From contig JALSHW010000236.1 of NCBI GenBank assembly GCA_026982035.1, positions 1 to 14,568 of the forward strand: a stretch of 14,568 nucleotides of DNA, in the 5' to 3' direction. Both the position numbers and the translations under genes were made by a program. Positions 6,463-12,988 of this stretch are shown piece by piece. The notes under the pieces are model-generated. The model was not told the DNA's origin. It worked only from the letters and a program-made list of their open reading frames with translations, and did not search any database. The stretch's first letter is position 1. Each line of letters starts with the position of its first letter. Origin of the DNA: Phycisphaerales bacterium. Its GTDB lineage: Bacteria > Planctomycetota > Phycisphaerae > Phycisphaerales > UBA1924.

Positions 6463-7017
6463 TTAGTTGCCGAATGCCTTACCTTGCTTGCGTGCGATGA
6501 CCTCGTCGAGGTACTTGATGCCCTTGCCGTTGTATGGTTCTGGCTTGCGTTTGGCACGGACCGAAGCGGCAAAGTGCCCAACTGCTTGCTTGTCAGCACC
6601 GGTGATGGTGACGAGTTGCTTTTCGGCGGTGACGGTGACGCCTTCTGGGATTGGCATTTCGATCAAATTGGCAAAGCCAATCTTAAGAGCGAGCTTGTTG
6701 CCATTGACATTGCCAGTCCAACCGACGCCGACGATGTTGAGTTTCTTTTCATAGCCCTTGGTGACACCGATCATCATGTTGTCGATGATTGAGCGGGTGG
6801 TGCCCCAATATGCACGGTTTGCACGACTCTGGGCAAGGAGTGTCTCATCAACCGTGACAGTGACCACTTTACCACCTTCGTCGTAGGCGACTTGAACCTC
6901 TGGACGGAACTCAAAGTTCAGTGACCCCTTTGGGCCTTCAACTGAGATTGTGCGTCCAGCGATGCTCACTTTGGCCCCGGCGGGAACTTGTACTGGTTTT
7001 TTACCAAGTCGAGACAT
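6463..7017 (-). CDS. rplF: Large-subunit ribosomal protein L6 (uL6)
   Basis: L6 lies near the factor-binding site of the 50S subunit beside the sarcin-ricin loop. From the ATG at 7017 the 184-residue product starts MSRLGKKPVQVPAG, carries VEGPKGSLNFEF (26-37) in the first of its two repeated domains, and ends with the second-domain rRNA-binding motif RKPEPYNGKGIKYLDEV. Length and motifs match the family. The frame is open upstream to a TTG at 7125, but those 36 residues are low in L6 character, and AAAGGAAG is correctly placed for the ATG. It follows rpsH after a 121-nt spacer with two hairpins. Confidence 0.97.
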   Translation of the reverse strand: MSRLGKKPVQVPAGAKVSIAGRTISVEGPKGSLNFEFRPEVQVAYDEGGKVVTVTVDETLLAQSRANRAYWGTTRSIIDNMMIGVTKGYEKKLNIVGVGWTGNVNGNKLALKIGFANLIEMPIPEGVTVTAEKQLVTITGADKQAVGHFAASVRAKRKPEPYNGKGIKYLDEVIARKQGKAFGN

Positions 7018-7047
7018 TGTTCTTCCTTTCGTGCTGTCGTCGTCATC

Positions 7048-7067
7048 CGGTCGTGTTGTAGACCGGG
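7048..7067 (-). other. Hairpin upstream of rplF
   Basis: CCGGTC and GACCGG form a perfect 6-bp stem around an 8-nt loop, about 30 nt before the rplF start. Together with a smaller GCCGA/TCGGC hairpin at 7095-7108 it makes the 121-nt rpsH-rplF spacer a folded leader candidate. Confidence 0.45.
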
Positions 7068-7138
7068 GATTCCAGCCGTCGTCTGTCGTGTTATGCCGAT
7101 TATTCGGCGATGTATGTTTAATCAACTCACCGTTTAAG

Positions 7139-7537
7139 TCAGCTCACCAAGCAGAGAAGCTCTCCACCAACTTTTTTCTCTCGGCAGAGGCGATCAGAGA
7201 GCACGCCGCTGCTCGTTGAGACAATCGCTATCCCGAGACCTTGCATTGGTGCGGGGATTTTATCTGATCCACGATAAATTCGACACCCTGGCTTGCTCAT
7301 GCGTTTGATCTCGTGGATCAGTTGCTCGCCACGAGGGCCATACTTGAGGTCGATGTGGATGGTGCCCTGCTTGTTATCTGAGACAACTTCAAAGTCATTG
7401 ATGTAGCCCTCGGATTTCAAAACCCCGGCCACACCCTGACACACTTTGTTGTTCAGGCAAACCACACTTTTGGCACGGTTGCGTGTCGCGTTGCGGATTC
7501 GGGTCAACATGTCTGCGACTGGATCACTGATCGTCAT
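7139..7537 (-). CDS. rpsH: Small-subunit ribosomal protein S8 (uS8)
   Basis: S8 is a primary 16S rRNA binder of the central domain and, in E. coli, represses spc-operon translation. The 132-residue product starts MTISDPVADMLTRIRNA, contains the middle block with ILKSEGYI-type sequence (GVLKSEGYINDFEVV), and ends with the conserved GLGIAIVSTSSGVLSDRL followed by KVGGELLCLVS. Length is normal. The start at 7537 is preceded by AAAGGT. It lies between rpsN and rplF in the standard order; the 83-nt spacer upstream holds only weak inverted repeats. Confidence 0.98.
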   Translation of the reverse strand: MTISDPVADMLTRIRNATRNRAKSVVCLNNKVCQGVAGVLKSEGYINDFEVVSDNKQGTIHIDLKYGPRGEQLIHEIKRMSKPGCRIYRGSDKIPAPMQGLGIAIVSTSSGVLSDRLCREKKVGGELLCLVS

Positions 7538-7620
7538 CGTTTTCTACCTTTATTTCCATTGCGATCGTTGCCGAGGCATTGATTGCATAGTTCTTTCATG
7601 TGTCATATGAGGCGTGCTTC

Positions 7621-7806
7621 TTACCAACTGGCTTTACGCATTCCCGGAATTTTGCCTTCGAGGGCAAGTTTCCGGAGCATGATGCGTGAGATGCGGAACT
7701 TGCGATAGACGCCTCGTGCACGCCCGGTGAGTTCGCATCGGCGTACATGCCGGGTTGGGTACTTCGGGGTTCTCTTGCTTTTGGCGATTTGACATTTACG
7801 AGCCAT
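7621..7806 (-). CDS. rpsN: Small-subunit ribosomal protein S14 (uS14), short form lacking the zinc knuckle
   Basis: S14 is a 30S head protein needed for late assembly. The product is 61 residues, the length of the zinc-binding short form, with its layout: a basic N-terminus ([17 protein letters not shown]), [15 protein letters not shown] (23-37), [10 protein letters not shown] (39-48) and the end PGMRKASW. However, the four zinc cysteines normally at 24, 27, 40 and 43 are Cys, Thr, Ser and Met here, so the metal site is gone. AGAGGA lies about 8 nt before the ATG, and the gene is 15 nt after rplE. The identity is firm; the short length with lost cysteines is unusual. Confidence 0.97.
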   Translation of the reverse strand: MARKCQIAKSKRTPKYPTRHVRRCELTGRARGVYRKFRISRIMLRKLALEGKIPGMRKASW

Positions 7807-7821
7807 GTGTTGATTCCTCTT

Positions 7822-8445
7822 TTACTTCTTCTTTTCTTCTGGCTTCTTGAACGGCATACCAAGCTCGGCGAGCACAAAGCGGCTGAGTTTGGGATCGGAG
7901 TTGCTGAAGGAGAAGTTGATGTTCATGCCATGGGTGAAGTTTTGCTCAGCCATATTGATCTCTGGGAATACACCCTGCTCGGTGAGTCCCATCGAGTAGC
8001 TTCCTTGACGATCAAACGATTTATCGTTCAACCCTCTAAAATCCTTCACACGAGGTGTTGCGATGTTGATCAGACGATCCATGAAGTGCCACATATGGTC
8101 GCGGCGGAGCGTGACCTTGAATGCAGTTTCGTAGCCCTCGCGGACTTTGAAGTTGGACACTGATTTTTTTGCTGCAATCTTCACAGGTTTTTGACCTGTG
8201 ATGGTCGTGAGTGTGTGAAGCACGGATTCGCGGACATTGTTGGGCACCTTGGTGCCGTCGAGATGCCGACCGATGTTCACATTGAGAGTGATCTTCTCGA
8301 GTTTCGGCATCGCCATGTTGTTCTTGATTCCGAACTCTTCGGTAATCCTTGGACGCACAACATCCATAAACTGCGACTGGAGCCGAGGCGCGTTGGGCTG
8401 TGCCGCTGCTTCGAGTGTCTCTTTGTCAAATTTTTTCTTCGCCAT
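7822..8445 (-). CDS. rplE: Large-subunit ribosomal protein L5 (uL5)
   Basis: L5 carries 5S rRNA into the 50S subunit with L18 and contacts P-site tRNA. The 207-residue product contains PKLEKITLNVNIGR (47-60), TTITGQKPVKIAAKKSVSNFKVREG, the loop LRRDHMWHFMDRLINIATPR, and DFRGLNDKSFDRQGSYSMG, all L5 signatures. It is about 25 residues longer than E. coli L5, split between an N-terminal extension of about 16 residues and a Lys/Glu-rich end. The ATG at 8445 is the first good start; the upstream purines (GGCGGGTAAG) are only a fair binding site. A 9-bp hairpin lies in the 53-nt gap after rplX. Confidence 0.98.
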   Translation of the reverse strand: MAKKKFDKETLEAAAQPNAPRLQSQFMDVVRPRITEEFGIKNNMAMPKLEKITLNVNIGRHLDGTKVPNNVRESVLHTLTTITGQKPVKIAAKKSVSNFKVREGYETAFKVTLRRDHMWHFMDRLINIATPRVKDFRGLNDKSFDRQGSYSMGLTEQGVFPEINMAEQNFTHGMNINFSFSNSDPKLSRFVLAELGMPFKKPEEKKK

Positions 8446-8463
8446 GACTTACCCGCCATATGG

Positions 8464-8484
8464 TTCTCTGGACAATCCAGAGAA
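8464..8484 (-). other. Perfect 9-bp hairpin between rplX and rplE
   Basis: TTCTCTGGA and TCCAGAGAA pair exactly around a 3-nt loop, in the 53-nt rplX-rplE spacer and about 19 nt before the rplE start. It has no T-tract. In E. coli the S8 repressor site overlaps the L24-L5 junction, so the position is suggestive, but the perfect stem lacks the bulged core of that site as I know it. The stem is directly visible; the role is inferred. Confidence 0.65.
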
Positions 8485-8498
8485 GCTGTGTGTGTTGA

Positions 8499-8831
8499 TT
8501 ACGACTTTGGTCCGCTGACCTGTCCGAGTGACTTGCCGCCTCGGACGGCGACGCGGTTTTTTGAGCCGTCTTTTTGGGTTTCAAACCGGACGCGGGTGGC
8601 TTTGCCATCGACGACTGGACTGACATTGGAAATATGCATCGGCATCTCTTTTTCCACGACCCCGCCCTTTGGGTTGATCTGTGTCGGACGGACATGCCTG
8701 GACTTGACATTGACACCTTTGACGAGGACCTTGTCGGACTTAACGAGGATCTCGAGGATTTCGCCGGTCTGACCTTTATGGTCACCTGAGGTGACAATTA
8801 CTTGATCGCCTTTTCGTACATGCTTTGGCAT
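8499..8831 (-). CDS. rplX: Large-subunit ribosomal protein L24 (uL24)
   Basis: L24 starts 50S assembly by binding the 5' domain of 23S rRNA and lies near the tunnel exit. The 110-residue product opens [13 protein letters not shown] and carries the KOW motif as TSGDHKGQTGEILEIL (14-29), then VKGVNVKSRHVRPTQINPKGG and the C-terminal ATRVRFETQKDGSKNRV block. The ATG at 8831 overlaps the rplN stop by one base (TGATG), with GGAGG 7 nt upstream; a GTG three bases earlier is in frame but spaced worse. The overlap suggests translational coupling with rplN. Confidence 0.97.
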   Translation of the reverse strand: MPKHVRKGDQVIVTSGDHKGQTGEILEILVKSDKVLVKGVNVKSRHVRPTQINPKGGVVEKEMPMHISNVSPVVDGKATRVRFETQKDGSKNRVAVRGGKSLGQVSGPKS

Positions 8832-9217
8832 CACACCACCTCCGGGGCAAGAGAGACAATCTTCATATAGTTTCGCTCGCGGAGTTCACGAGCGACTGGA
8901 CCAAAGATGCGTGTGCCCTTTGGATTGCCATCGTCGTTGATGAGCACGACCGCAGTCGAGTCAAACTTCACATACGAGCCATCTTTTCTGCGGGTGGACT
9001 TGGCGGTGCGTACAAGGACGGCCTTGTATTTTTCGCCTGTCTTGACTTCCGATCCTGGGAGTGCTTTTTTGACACTAATCAGAACCTTGTCACCGACATA
9101 CGCTTGCTTACGGGTTTGCCCGTCGCGGCGAGTCGATCCGCCGTACACACGAATAACATACGCGATCTTCGCGCCGGAGTTATCCGCGACTACACATCTG
9201 GATTCTTGCTGGAGCAT
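8831..9217 (-). CDS. rplN: Large-subunit ribosomal protein L14 (uL14)
   Basis: L14 forms an intersubunit bridge and is the docking site of the silencing factor RsfS. The 128-residue product starts [17 protein letters not shown], has [18 protein letters not shown] (41-58), the [19 protein letters not shown] block and the signature [20 protein letters not shown] (101-120). It is about six residues longer than E. coli L14 because of a polar insertion (around 32-38) after GGSTRR. A purine-rich AGGCAGGG precedes the ATG. The 52-nt gap from rpsQ holds a small TGGCA/TGCCA palindrome at 9243-9255. The end overlaps rplX by one base. Confidence 0.98.
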   Translation of the reverse strand: MLQQESRCVVADNSGAKIAYVIRVYGGSTRRDGQTRKQAYVGDKVLISVKKALPGSEVKTGEKYKAVLVRTAKSTRRKDGSYVKFDSTAVVLINDDGNPKGTRIFGPVARELRERNYMKIVSLAPEVV

Positions 9218-9269
9218 GTCGCCCTGCCTTCATACCTTACCGTGGCACAGTGCCATCGGGGTGTTGCTA

Positions 9270-9530
9270 TCAAATGCTGCGTTTCTCGATGATCTTCGAG
9301 AGTTTCCAGCTTTTCGTCTTCGAGACCGGGCTACATTGCACGATTTCGACCACATCGCCTGTATGCGATTCATTGTTTTCATCATGAACATGCATCACGG
9401 TGCGCTTGCTCACAAACTTGCCATATTTTGGGTGCGGAACTTTGTAGTGGATCACGACCTTACGGGTTTTATCCCGAGCATCTGTTTCCACTACACCGAT
9501 TTTTGCACCTTTGACTTGGGTATCGCTCAT
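9270..9530 (-). CDS. rpsQ: Small-subunit ribosomal protein S17 (uS17)
   Basis: S17 is a primary 16S rRNA-binding OB-fold protein. The product shows GVVETDARDKTRKVVIHYKV, then HPKYGKFVSKRTVMHVHDEN and GDVVEIVQCSPVSKTKSWKL, the full S17 pattern. Two in-frame ATGs occur at 9536 and 9530. GAGG is immediately next to the first but about 6 nt from the second, so the second (86 residues, MSDTQVKGAK) is preferred; the first would add Met-Thr. The rpmC stop lies a few bases upstream, so translation is probably coupled. Position after L16 and L29 is the standard S10-operon end. Confidence 0.97.
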   Translation of the reverse strand: MSDTQVKGAKIGVVETDARDKTRKVVIHYKVPHPKYGKFVSKRTVMHVHDENNESHTGDVVEIVQCSPVSKTKSWKLSKIIEKRSI

Positions 9531-9538
9531 GGTCATCC

Positions 9539-9739
9539 TCAGGAATCTGTGTTGTTCCGCGCTGTCTGCTCGGTCAAGAGTCGGGCGATGTCCCGACGGG
9601 TTTTACCAAACTGCGTGGTGTCTTCAATCTTTTCGGTCACGGCCTTGCTCTTCATTGCCAGCAGCGAACTGCGGAGGCGAGCGAGCTCGACTGTGATCTC
9701 TTCATCTTTCAACGCTCGTACTTCTGCACCAATCATCAT
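9539..9739 (-). CDS. rpmC: Large-subunit ribosomal protein L29 (uL29)
   Basis: L29 is a small helical 50S protein at the tunnel exit, where SRP and trigger factor dock. The product is 66 residues of two predicted helices, with VRALKDEEITVELARLRSSL and the C-terminal half DTTQFGKTRRDIARLLTEQ typical of L29. Two adjacent ATGs (9739 and 9736) are possible: AAGGGG, partly inside the rplP stop, lies 4 nt from the first and 7 nt from the second, so the true start may be one codon later. The frame also runs upstream into rplP without a plausible start. It is packed between rplP and rpsQ with almost no spacing. Confidence 0.95.
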   Translation of the reverse strand: MMIGAEVRALKDEEITVELARLRSSLLAMKSKAVTEKIEDTTQFGKTRRDIARLLTEQTARNNTDS

Positions 9740-9747
9740 AATGCCCC

Positions 9748-10173
9748 TTATGCCTCGATCCGGCGATGGACCATCCGGCACTTAACCGGCATTTTCATTG
9801 CGACCCGAAAGAACGCGCCCTTTGCACGAACTTCGCTCACACCGGCCAACTCGTAAAGAATTGTGCCCGGCTTGACCCGTGCGGCCCAGTAATCCACTTC
9901 CGCCTTGCCCTTACCCATGCGGGTTTCAAGTGGCTTCTTGGAAATCGGCTTATCTGGGAACACACGGATGAACAACTTGCCCTCACGCTTGAGGAAGTGC
10001 TGACATGTCACGCGGCCCGCTTCGATACAGTTGCTCTTGAGCCAGCAGCCCTCGAGTGCCTGGAGACCGAACTCGCCGAATGCCACATAGTTGCCCTTGG
10101 TCGCTTTGCGATCTCGGCCTCTACGGAACTCTTTGCGGTGCTTGACTCGCTTGGGTATTTTATAAGGAGGCAT
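9748..10173 (-). CDS. rplP: Large-subunit ribosomal protein L16 (uL16)
   Basis: L16 sits by the A-site tRNA elbow and completes the peptidyl-transferase region late in assembly. From the ATG at 10173 the product is 141 residues: [20 protein letters not shown] (7-26), [15 protein letters not shown] (30-44), [21 protein letters not shown], then [20 protein letters not shown] and YELAGVSE. All are L16 hallmarks. An open frame continues upstream to 10230, but AGAAGGA lies correctly before 10173 and the L16 match begins there. The 68-nt gap from rpsC has no strong structure. It is followed directly by rpmC. Confidence 0.98.
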   Translation of the reverse strand: MPPYKIPKRVKHRKEFRRGRDRKATKGNYVAFGEFGLQALEGCWLKSNCIEAGRVTCQHFLKREGKLFIRVFPDKPISKKPLETRMGKGKAEVDYWAARVKPGTILYELAGVSEVRAKGAFFRVAMKMPVKCRMVHRRIEA

Positions 10174-10241
10174 GGTTGTATCCTTCTTCTTTCCATTCAA
10201 CTGTCGATGCCCAAAGGCAACGAACAGCAACTATTGATGAC

Positions 10242-10943
10242 TTACTTGCGACCTCGTGCACGAGCCCGTGCACCAGCTGCATTTGATTGATTTTCTTCTT
10301 CGGCCGTCGAGTACAGACCTTTGTAGATCCAGACTTTGACACCAAGAACGCCGTAGGTTGTGTGGCTTTCAGAGAAGCCATAGTTGATGTTGGCCTGGAG
10401 TGTTGACAGTGGCAACGATCCCAAACGAACATCCAAACGACGGCTCATTTCTGCACCACCGAGACGACCAGAAACCTGAATCTTGACGCCTTGGGCACCA
10501 GCATTCATGACGGCTTCAGCACGCATCTTGAGGACGCGGCGGAAACCCATTCGTTTCTTGAGTTGCTCGGCGATGCCATCACCGACAAGTTGGGCATCGA
10601 GGTCTGGCTCGCGGATTTCCACTACAGTGATCGCAACCTTGCGGCCGGTCATGTAGCGGAGTTCCTCGGTCATCCGGTCGATCTCCGAACCCTTTGGCCC
10701 GATGACGATGCCGGGACGCGCGGTCCTGACGATGATCTTGAGTTCTTCGCGGGTGCGTTCGATGTGGACATCGGAAACCGACGCACTTGGCGGGGTTTTG
10801 TTGAGGCGTTTGTCGAGGTATTGACGAATTTTTTCGTCTTCAACAAGCAACTCGCCATAGAGGGCTTTGGGAGCGTACCAGCGTGAGCGGTGTGCTTCGG
10901 TGATGCCGAGTCTAAATCCGAATGGATGGCTTTTTTGACCCAT
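10242..10943 (-). CDS. rpsC: Small-subunit ribosomal protein S3 (uS3)
   Basis: S3 lines the mRNA entry tunnel and, with S4 and S5, contributes to mRNA unwinding. The 233-residue product starts MGQKSHPFGFRLGITEAHRS. Its KH type-2 domain has the GxxG loop as IGPKGSEIDRM (81-91), and the C-terminal S3 domain has MNAGAQGVKIQVSGRLGGAE and GVLGVKVWIYKG. The tail is rich in Arg/Ala. Length is normal. The start codon overlaps the rplV stop by one base (TAATG) and AGGAG lies 8 nt upstream, so the two are probably translationally coupled, as in the S10 operon of other bacteria. Confidence 0.98.
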   Translation of the reverse strand: MGQKSHPFGFRLGITEAHRSRWYAPKALYGELLVEDEKIRQYLDKRLNKTPPSASVSDVHIERTREELKIIVRTARPGIVIGPKGSEIDRMTEELRYMTGRKVAITVVEIREPDLDAQLVGDGIAEQLKKRMGFRRVLKMRAEAVMNAGAQGVKIQVSGRLGGAEMSRRLDVRLGSLPLSTLQANINYGFSESHTTYGVLGVKVWIYKGLYSTAEEENQSNAAGARARARGRK

Positions 10944-11488
10944 TAGTTGCGCTCCTGAACTGAAACGGTGATGTGGCTTGTGCGTTTGAGAATCGGATGT
11001 GCTCGGCCACGATCCTTTGGACGGAATCGTTTGATGTGGGTTGAGCGATCGACGGTTGCTTCGCTCACAAAGAGTTCGCTCATATCAGCACCAAGTTGCT
11101 CTGCATCCGAAGACGCCGCCATCAGTGCTTTACCGATGTTGACCGAAGCACGCTTGGTCGAAAAGGCAAGCATTTGGGTCGCTTCTTCGAGGTTCTTGCC
11201 TCGGATCATGTCGACGACGAGCTTGGCTTTCTTCTGGCTGCCTCGATGATTGCGGACCTGCGAAGTAAACTTGGAAATGTCTTTGGGCAAGCACCCAAGA
11301 GCCGTTGCCATTGCTTCGATGTCCGTGCGACGACAACGCGGGTGATCCCGACCTGCCATCCAATTTTTGACGGCTGAAGTGGCGGCTTTTTCGTCACGAT
11401 CATCACGAGTCACCGCAGCGGCGAGTTGTTCTAGACTCACGCCAACTTGGTTTGCTCGTTTGGTTAGTTCGTTTGATCTGAGTTTCAT
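10943..11488 (-). CDS. rplV: Large-subunit ribosomal protein L22 (uL22) fused to an N-terminal helix-turn-helix-like domain
   Basis: L22 binds 23S rRNA and its beta-hairpin lines the exit tunnel. Residues from about 74 to 181 are a full L22: NHRGSQKKAKLVVDMIRGKN (80-99), the central helices, then VDRSTHIKRFRPKDRGRAHP (146-165) and KRTSHITVSV. Residues 1-73 have no counterpart in E. coli L22, which is only about 110 residues in all. They read as four helices of XRE/Cro type: ELTKRANQVGV (7-17), SLEQLAAAV (18-26), AVKNWMAGR (39-47) and RRTDIEAMATALGC (53-66), followed by LPKDIS. The ATG at 11488 has AAGGGA upstream; an in-frame TTG at 11509 is less likely. Extension and core share one uninterrupted frame. 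Confidence 0.95.
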   Translation of the reverse strand: MKLRSNELTKRANQVGVSLEQLAAAVTRDDRDEKAATSAVKNWMAGRDHPRCRRTDIEAMATALGCLPKDISKFTSQVRNHRGSQKKAKLVVDMIRGKNLEEATQMLAFSTKRASVNIGKALMAASSDAEQLGADMSELFVSEATVDRSTHIKRFRPKDRGRAHPILKRTSHITVSVQERN

Positions 11489-11519
11489 GGGTTGATCCCT
11501 TGTTCTCAACAGTCACGCA

Positions 11520-11801
11520 TTAGCGTGCCTTGAGCCCTTCCTTTTTATTGGTGTGACCACGGAAGGTACGCGTGTTTGCAAACTCGCCGAGCTTGTGTCC
11601 GACCATGTCTTCGGTGATGAAGACTTCGGGGAATGAACGCCCATTATGAATCTGGAAAGTGTGCCCGATGAACTCGGGGACCACCGTGCATGCACGGGCC
11701 CAGGTCTTGATTGGTTTCTTGACACCCGATGCCGTCATCTTCTCTACCTTGAGGAAGAGTTTCTCATCGACATATGGGCCTTTTTTCAGACTTCTAGACA
11801 T
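11520..11801 (-). CDS. rpsS: Small-subunit ribosomal protein S19 (uS19)
   Basis: S19 forms a complex with S13 in the 30S head and contacts the A-site finger. The 93-residue product starts [20 protein letters not shown], contains [20 protein letters not shown], the signature [20 protein letters not shown], and ends [17 protein letters not shown]. Length is normal. AGAGGA lies 8 nt before the ATG, 19 nt after rplB. It is followed by rplV after 31 nt. Confidence 0.98.
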   Translation of the reverse strand: MSRSLKKGPYVDEKLFLKVEKMTASGVKKPIKTWARACTVVPEFIGHTFQIHNGRSFPEVFITEDMVGHKLGEFANTRTFRGHTNKKEGLKAR

Positions 11802-11820
11802 TGATCAGATCCTCTCGGGC

Positions 11821-12678
11821 TTACTTAAGCTGCCCGTAGCGTTTGCTCTTGCGACGACGGATGATGAGATCCTGTGACGATTTCTTCCGGTTCCGAGTAC
11901 CACCACCCTTTGAGAGAGTGCCCGACTTACTCACTGGAGCGCGGCCACCCTTACTGCGACCATCACCACCACCAAGGGGGTGGGCATGGTGACTCATCGC
12001 CACACCACGGGTCTTGGGACGACGACCCAGGTGACGGGAAATACCGGCCTTGCCCAACCGACGCTGCTGGTGATCAGAGTTCCCGACATTTCCAACAGTT
12101 GCTCGGCATTCAACAGGAACGCGACGGGTTTCGCCCGAAGGCATCACCAGCGTCGCGTACTTGTCATCTTTATTGGTCAAACGAGCGTACATCCCGGCAC
12201 TGCGGCAGAGTTTGCCACCACCATTGGGACGAAGCTCGATACAATGCACATTCATGCCCGAAGGGATGTGCTTGAGCTGCATGCACGCACCGACGGTTGG
12301 CTCGATGGCCTCACCTGTCGCACTCTCGACGGTGTTGCCATCGGTGAGTCCGTTTGGTGCCAAAATGTAGCGTTTGACACCATCGGTGTATTCGACGAGT
12401 GCAATGTGGCAACTGCGGTTTGGATCGTATTCGATCCCAACTACGGTGCCGACGATTCCATCGCGGTCACGGCGAGCGAAGTCGATCTGGCGGTACATGC
12501 GCTTGGCACCTCCGCCACGACCGCGAACGGTGATCTTACCGTGGTGGTTCCGACCGCCCTTTTTGTTCAACGGCTTAAGAAGCGACTTCTCTGGTCTCTT
12601 CTTGGTCAACGCTTCGTTCATATTGACCGAAGCGTTCCGCCGGCCAGCACTGGTTGGTTTATAGATTCGAATAGCCAT
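11821..12678 (-). CDS. rplB: Large-subunit ribosomal protein L2 (uL2)
   Basis: L2 is among the most conserved 50S proteins; it supports the peptidyl-transferase centre and subunit joining. The 285-residue product opens MAIRIYKPTSAGRRNASVNM and has NHHGKITVRGRGGGAKRMYR (44-63), YDPNRSCHIALVEYTDG (84-100), the second-domain block ELRPNGGGKLCRSAGMYARL, and the active-region motif GVAMSHHAHPLGGGDGRSKG (225-244). His233 aligns with E. coli His229; the second His of the usual HPHGGG motif is Leu235 here. The Trp of the usual PVSPWG downstream motif is absent. AAGGA lies about 10 nt before the ATG; the gene is 28 nt after rplW. Confidence 0.98.
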   Translation of the reverse strand: MAIRIYKPTSAGRRNASVNMNEALTKKRPEKSLLKPLNKKGGRNHHGKITVRGRGGGAKRMYRQIDFARRDRDGIVGTVVGIEYDPNRSCHIALVEYTDGVKRYILAPNGLTDGNTVESATGEAIEPTVGACMQLKHIPSGMNVHCIELRPNGGGKLCRSAGMYARLTNKDDKYATLVMPSGETRRVPVECRATVGNVGNSDHQQRRLGKAGISRHLGRRPKTRGVAMSHHAHPLGGGDGRSKGGRAPVSKSGTLSKGGGTRNRKKSSQDLIIRRRKSKRYGQLK

Positions 12679-12706
12679 AATGCAGGGTTCCTTTCACGCT
12701 TCAAAC

Positions 12707-12988
12707 TCAGAAGAGTTCGATGGCGTCTCCTTCAGCGATCCGGACCATAGCACGCTTCCAAGATGAATCAGCAACGCTGCCATACTTGAAGCGACGAGCC
12801 CCGCCCTTGCGGACTTGGGTATTGATCTTGACGACCTTCACGCCATAGGCCTGCTCTACAGCGGCCTTGATGTCATCCTTGGTTGCCCGACGATCAACCT
12901 CAAAGCAGTAGACATTGGTGTCTTCCATGCTCTTGGTGGTTTTTTCGGTCAACAATGGTTTACGAAGAATGTAGTGTGGTTCGAGCAT
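12707..12988 (-). CDS. rplW: Large-subunit ribosomal protein L23 (uL23)
   Basis: L23 lies at the tunnel exit and is the docking point for trigger factor and SRP. The 93-residue product shows ILRKPLLTEKTTKSMED (7-23), NVYCFEVDRRATKDDIKAAV (25-44), AYGVKVVKINTQVRKG and the closing KRAMVRIAEGDAIELF. This is the normal L23 pattern. The start overlaps the rplD stop by one base (TAATG), and AAGGAGG lies about 9 nt upstream, so coupling to rplD is likely. It is followed by rplB after 28 nt. Confidence 0.97.
   Translation of the reverse strand: MLEPHYILRKPLLTEKTTKSMEDTNVYCFEVDRRATKDDIKAAVEQAYGVKVVKINTQVRKGGARRFKYGSVADSSWKRAMVRIAEGDAIELF

Noticed and set aside
7018..7125. 36-residue upstream extension of L6
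   Set aside because: Starts with TTG, is rich in Asp/Thr/Arg without L6 similarity, and the ATG at 7017 has a better ribosome binding site.
8907..9785. Plus-strand open frame of 292 codons opposite rplN, rpsQ and rpmC
   Set aside because: It covers several firmly identified genes on the other strand and shows no domain.
10162..10173. AAGGAGG followed by ATG on the plus strand
   Set aside because: It looks like a start signal, but it is the reverse complement of the first codons of rplP and opens no credible gene.
10174..10230. 19-residue upstream extension of L16
   Set aside because: The L16 match and a well-placed AGAAGGA both point to the ATG at 10173.
11980..12750. Plus-strand open frame of 256 codons opposite rplB
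   Set aside because: Antisense shadow of a highly conserved gene; no motif of its own.
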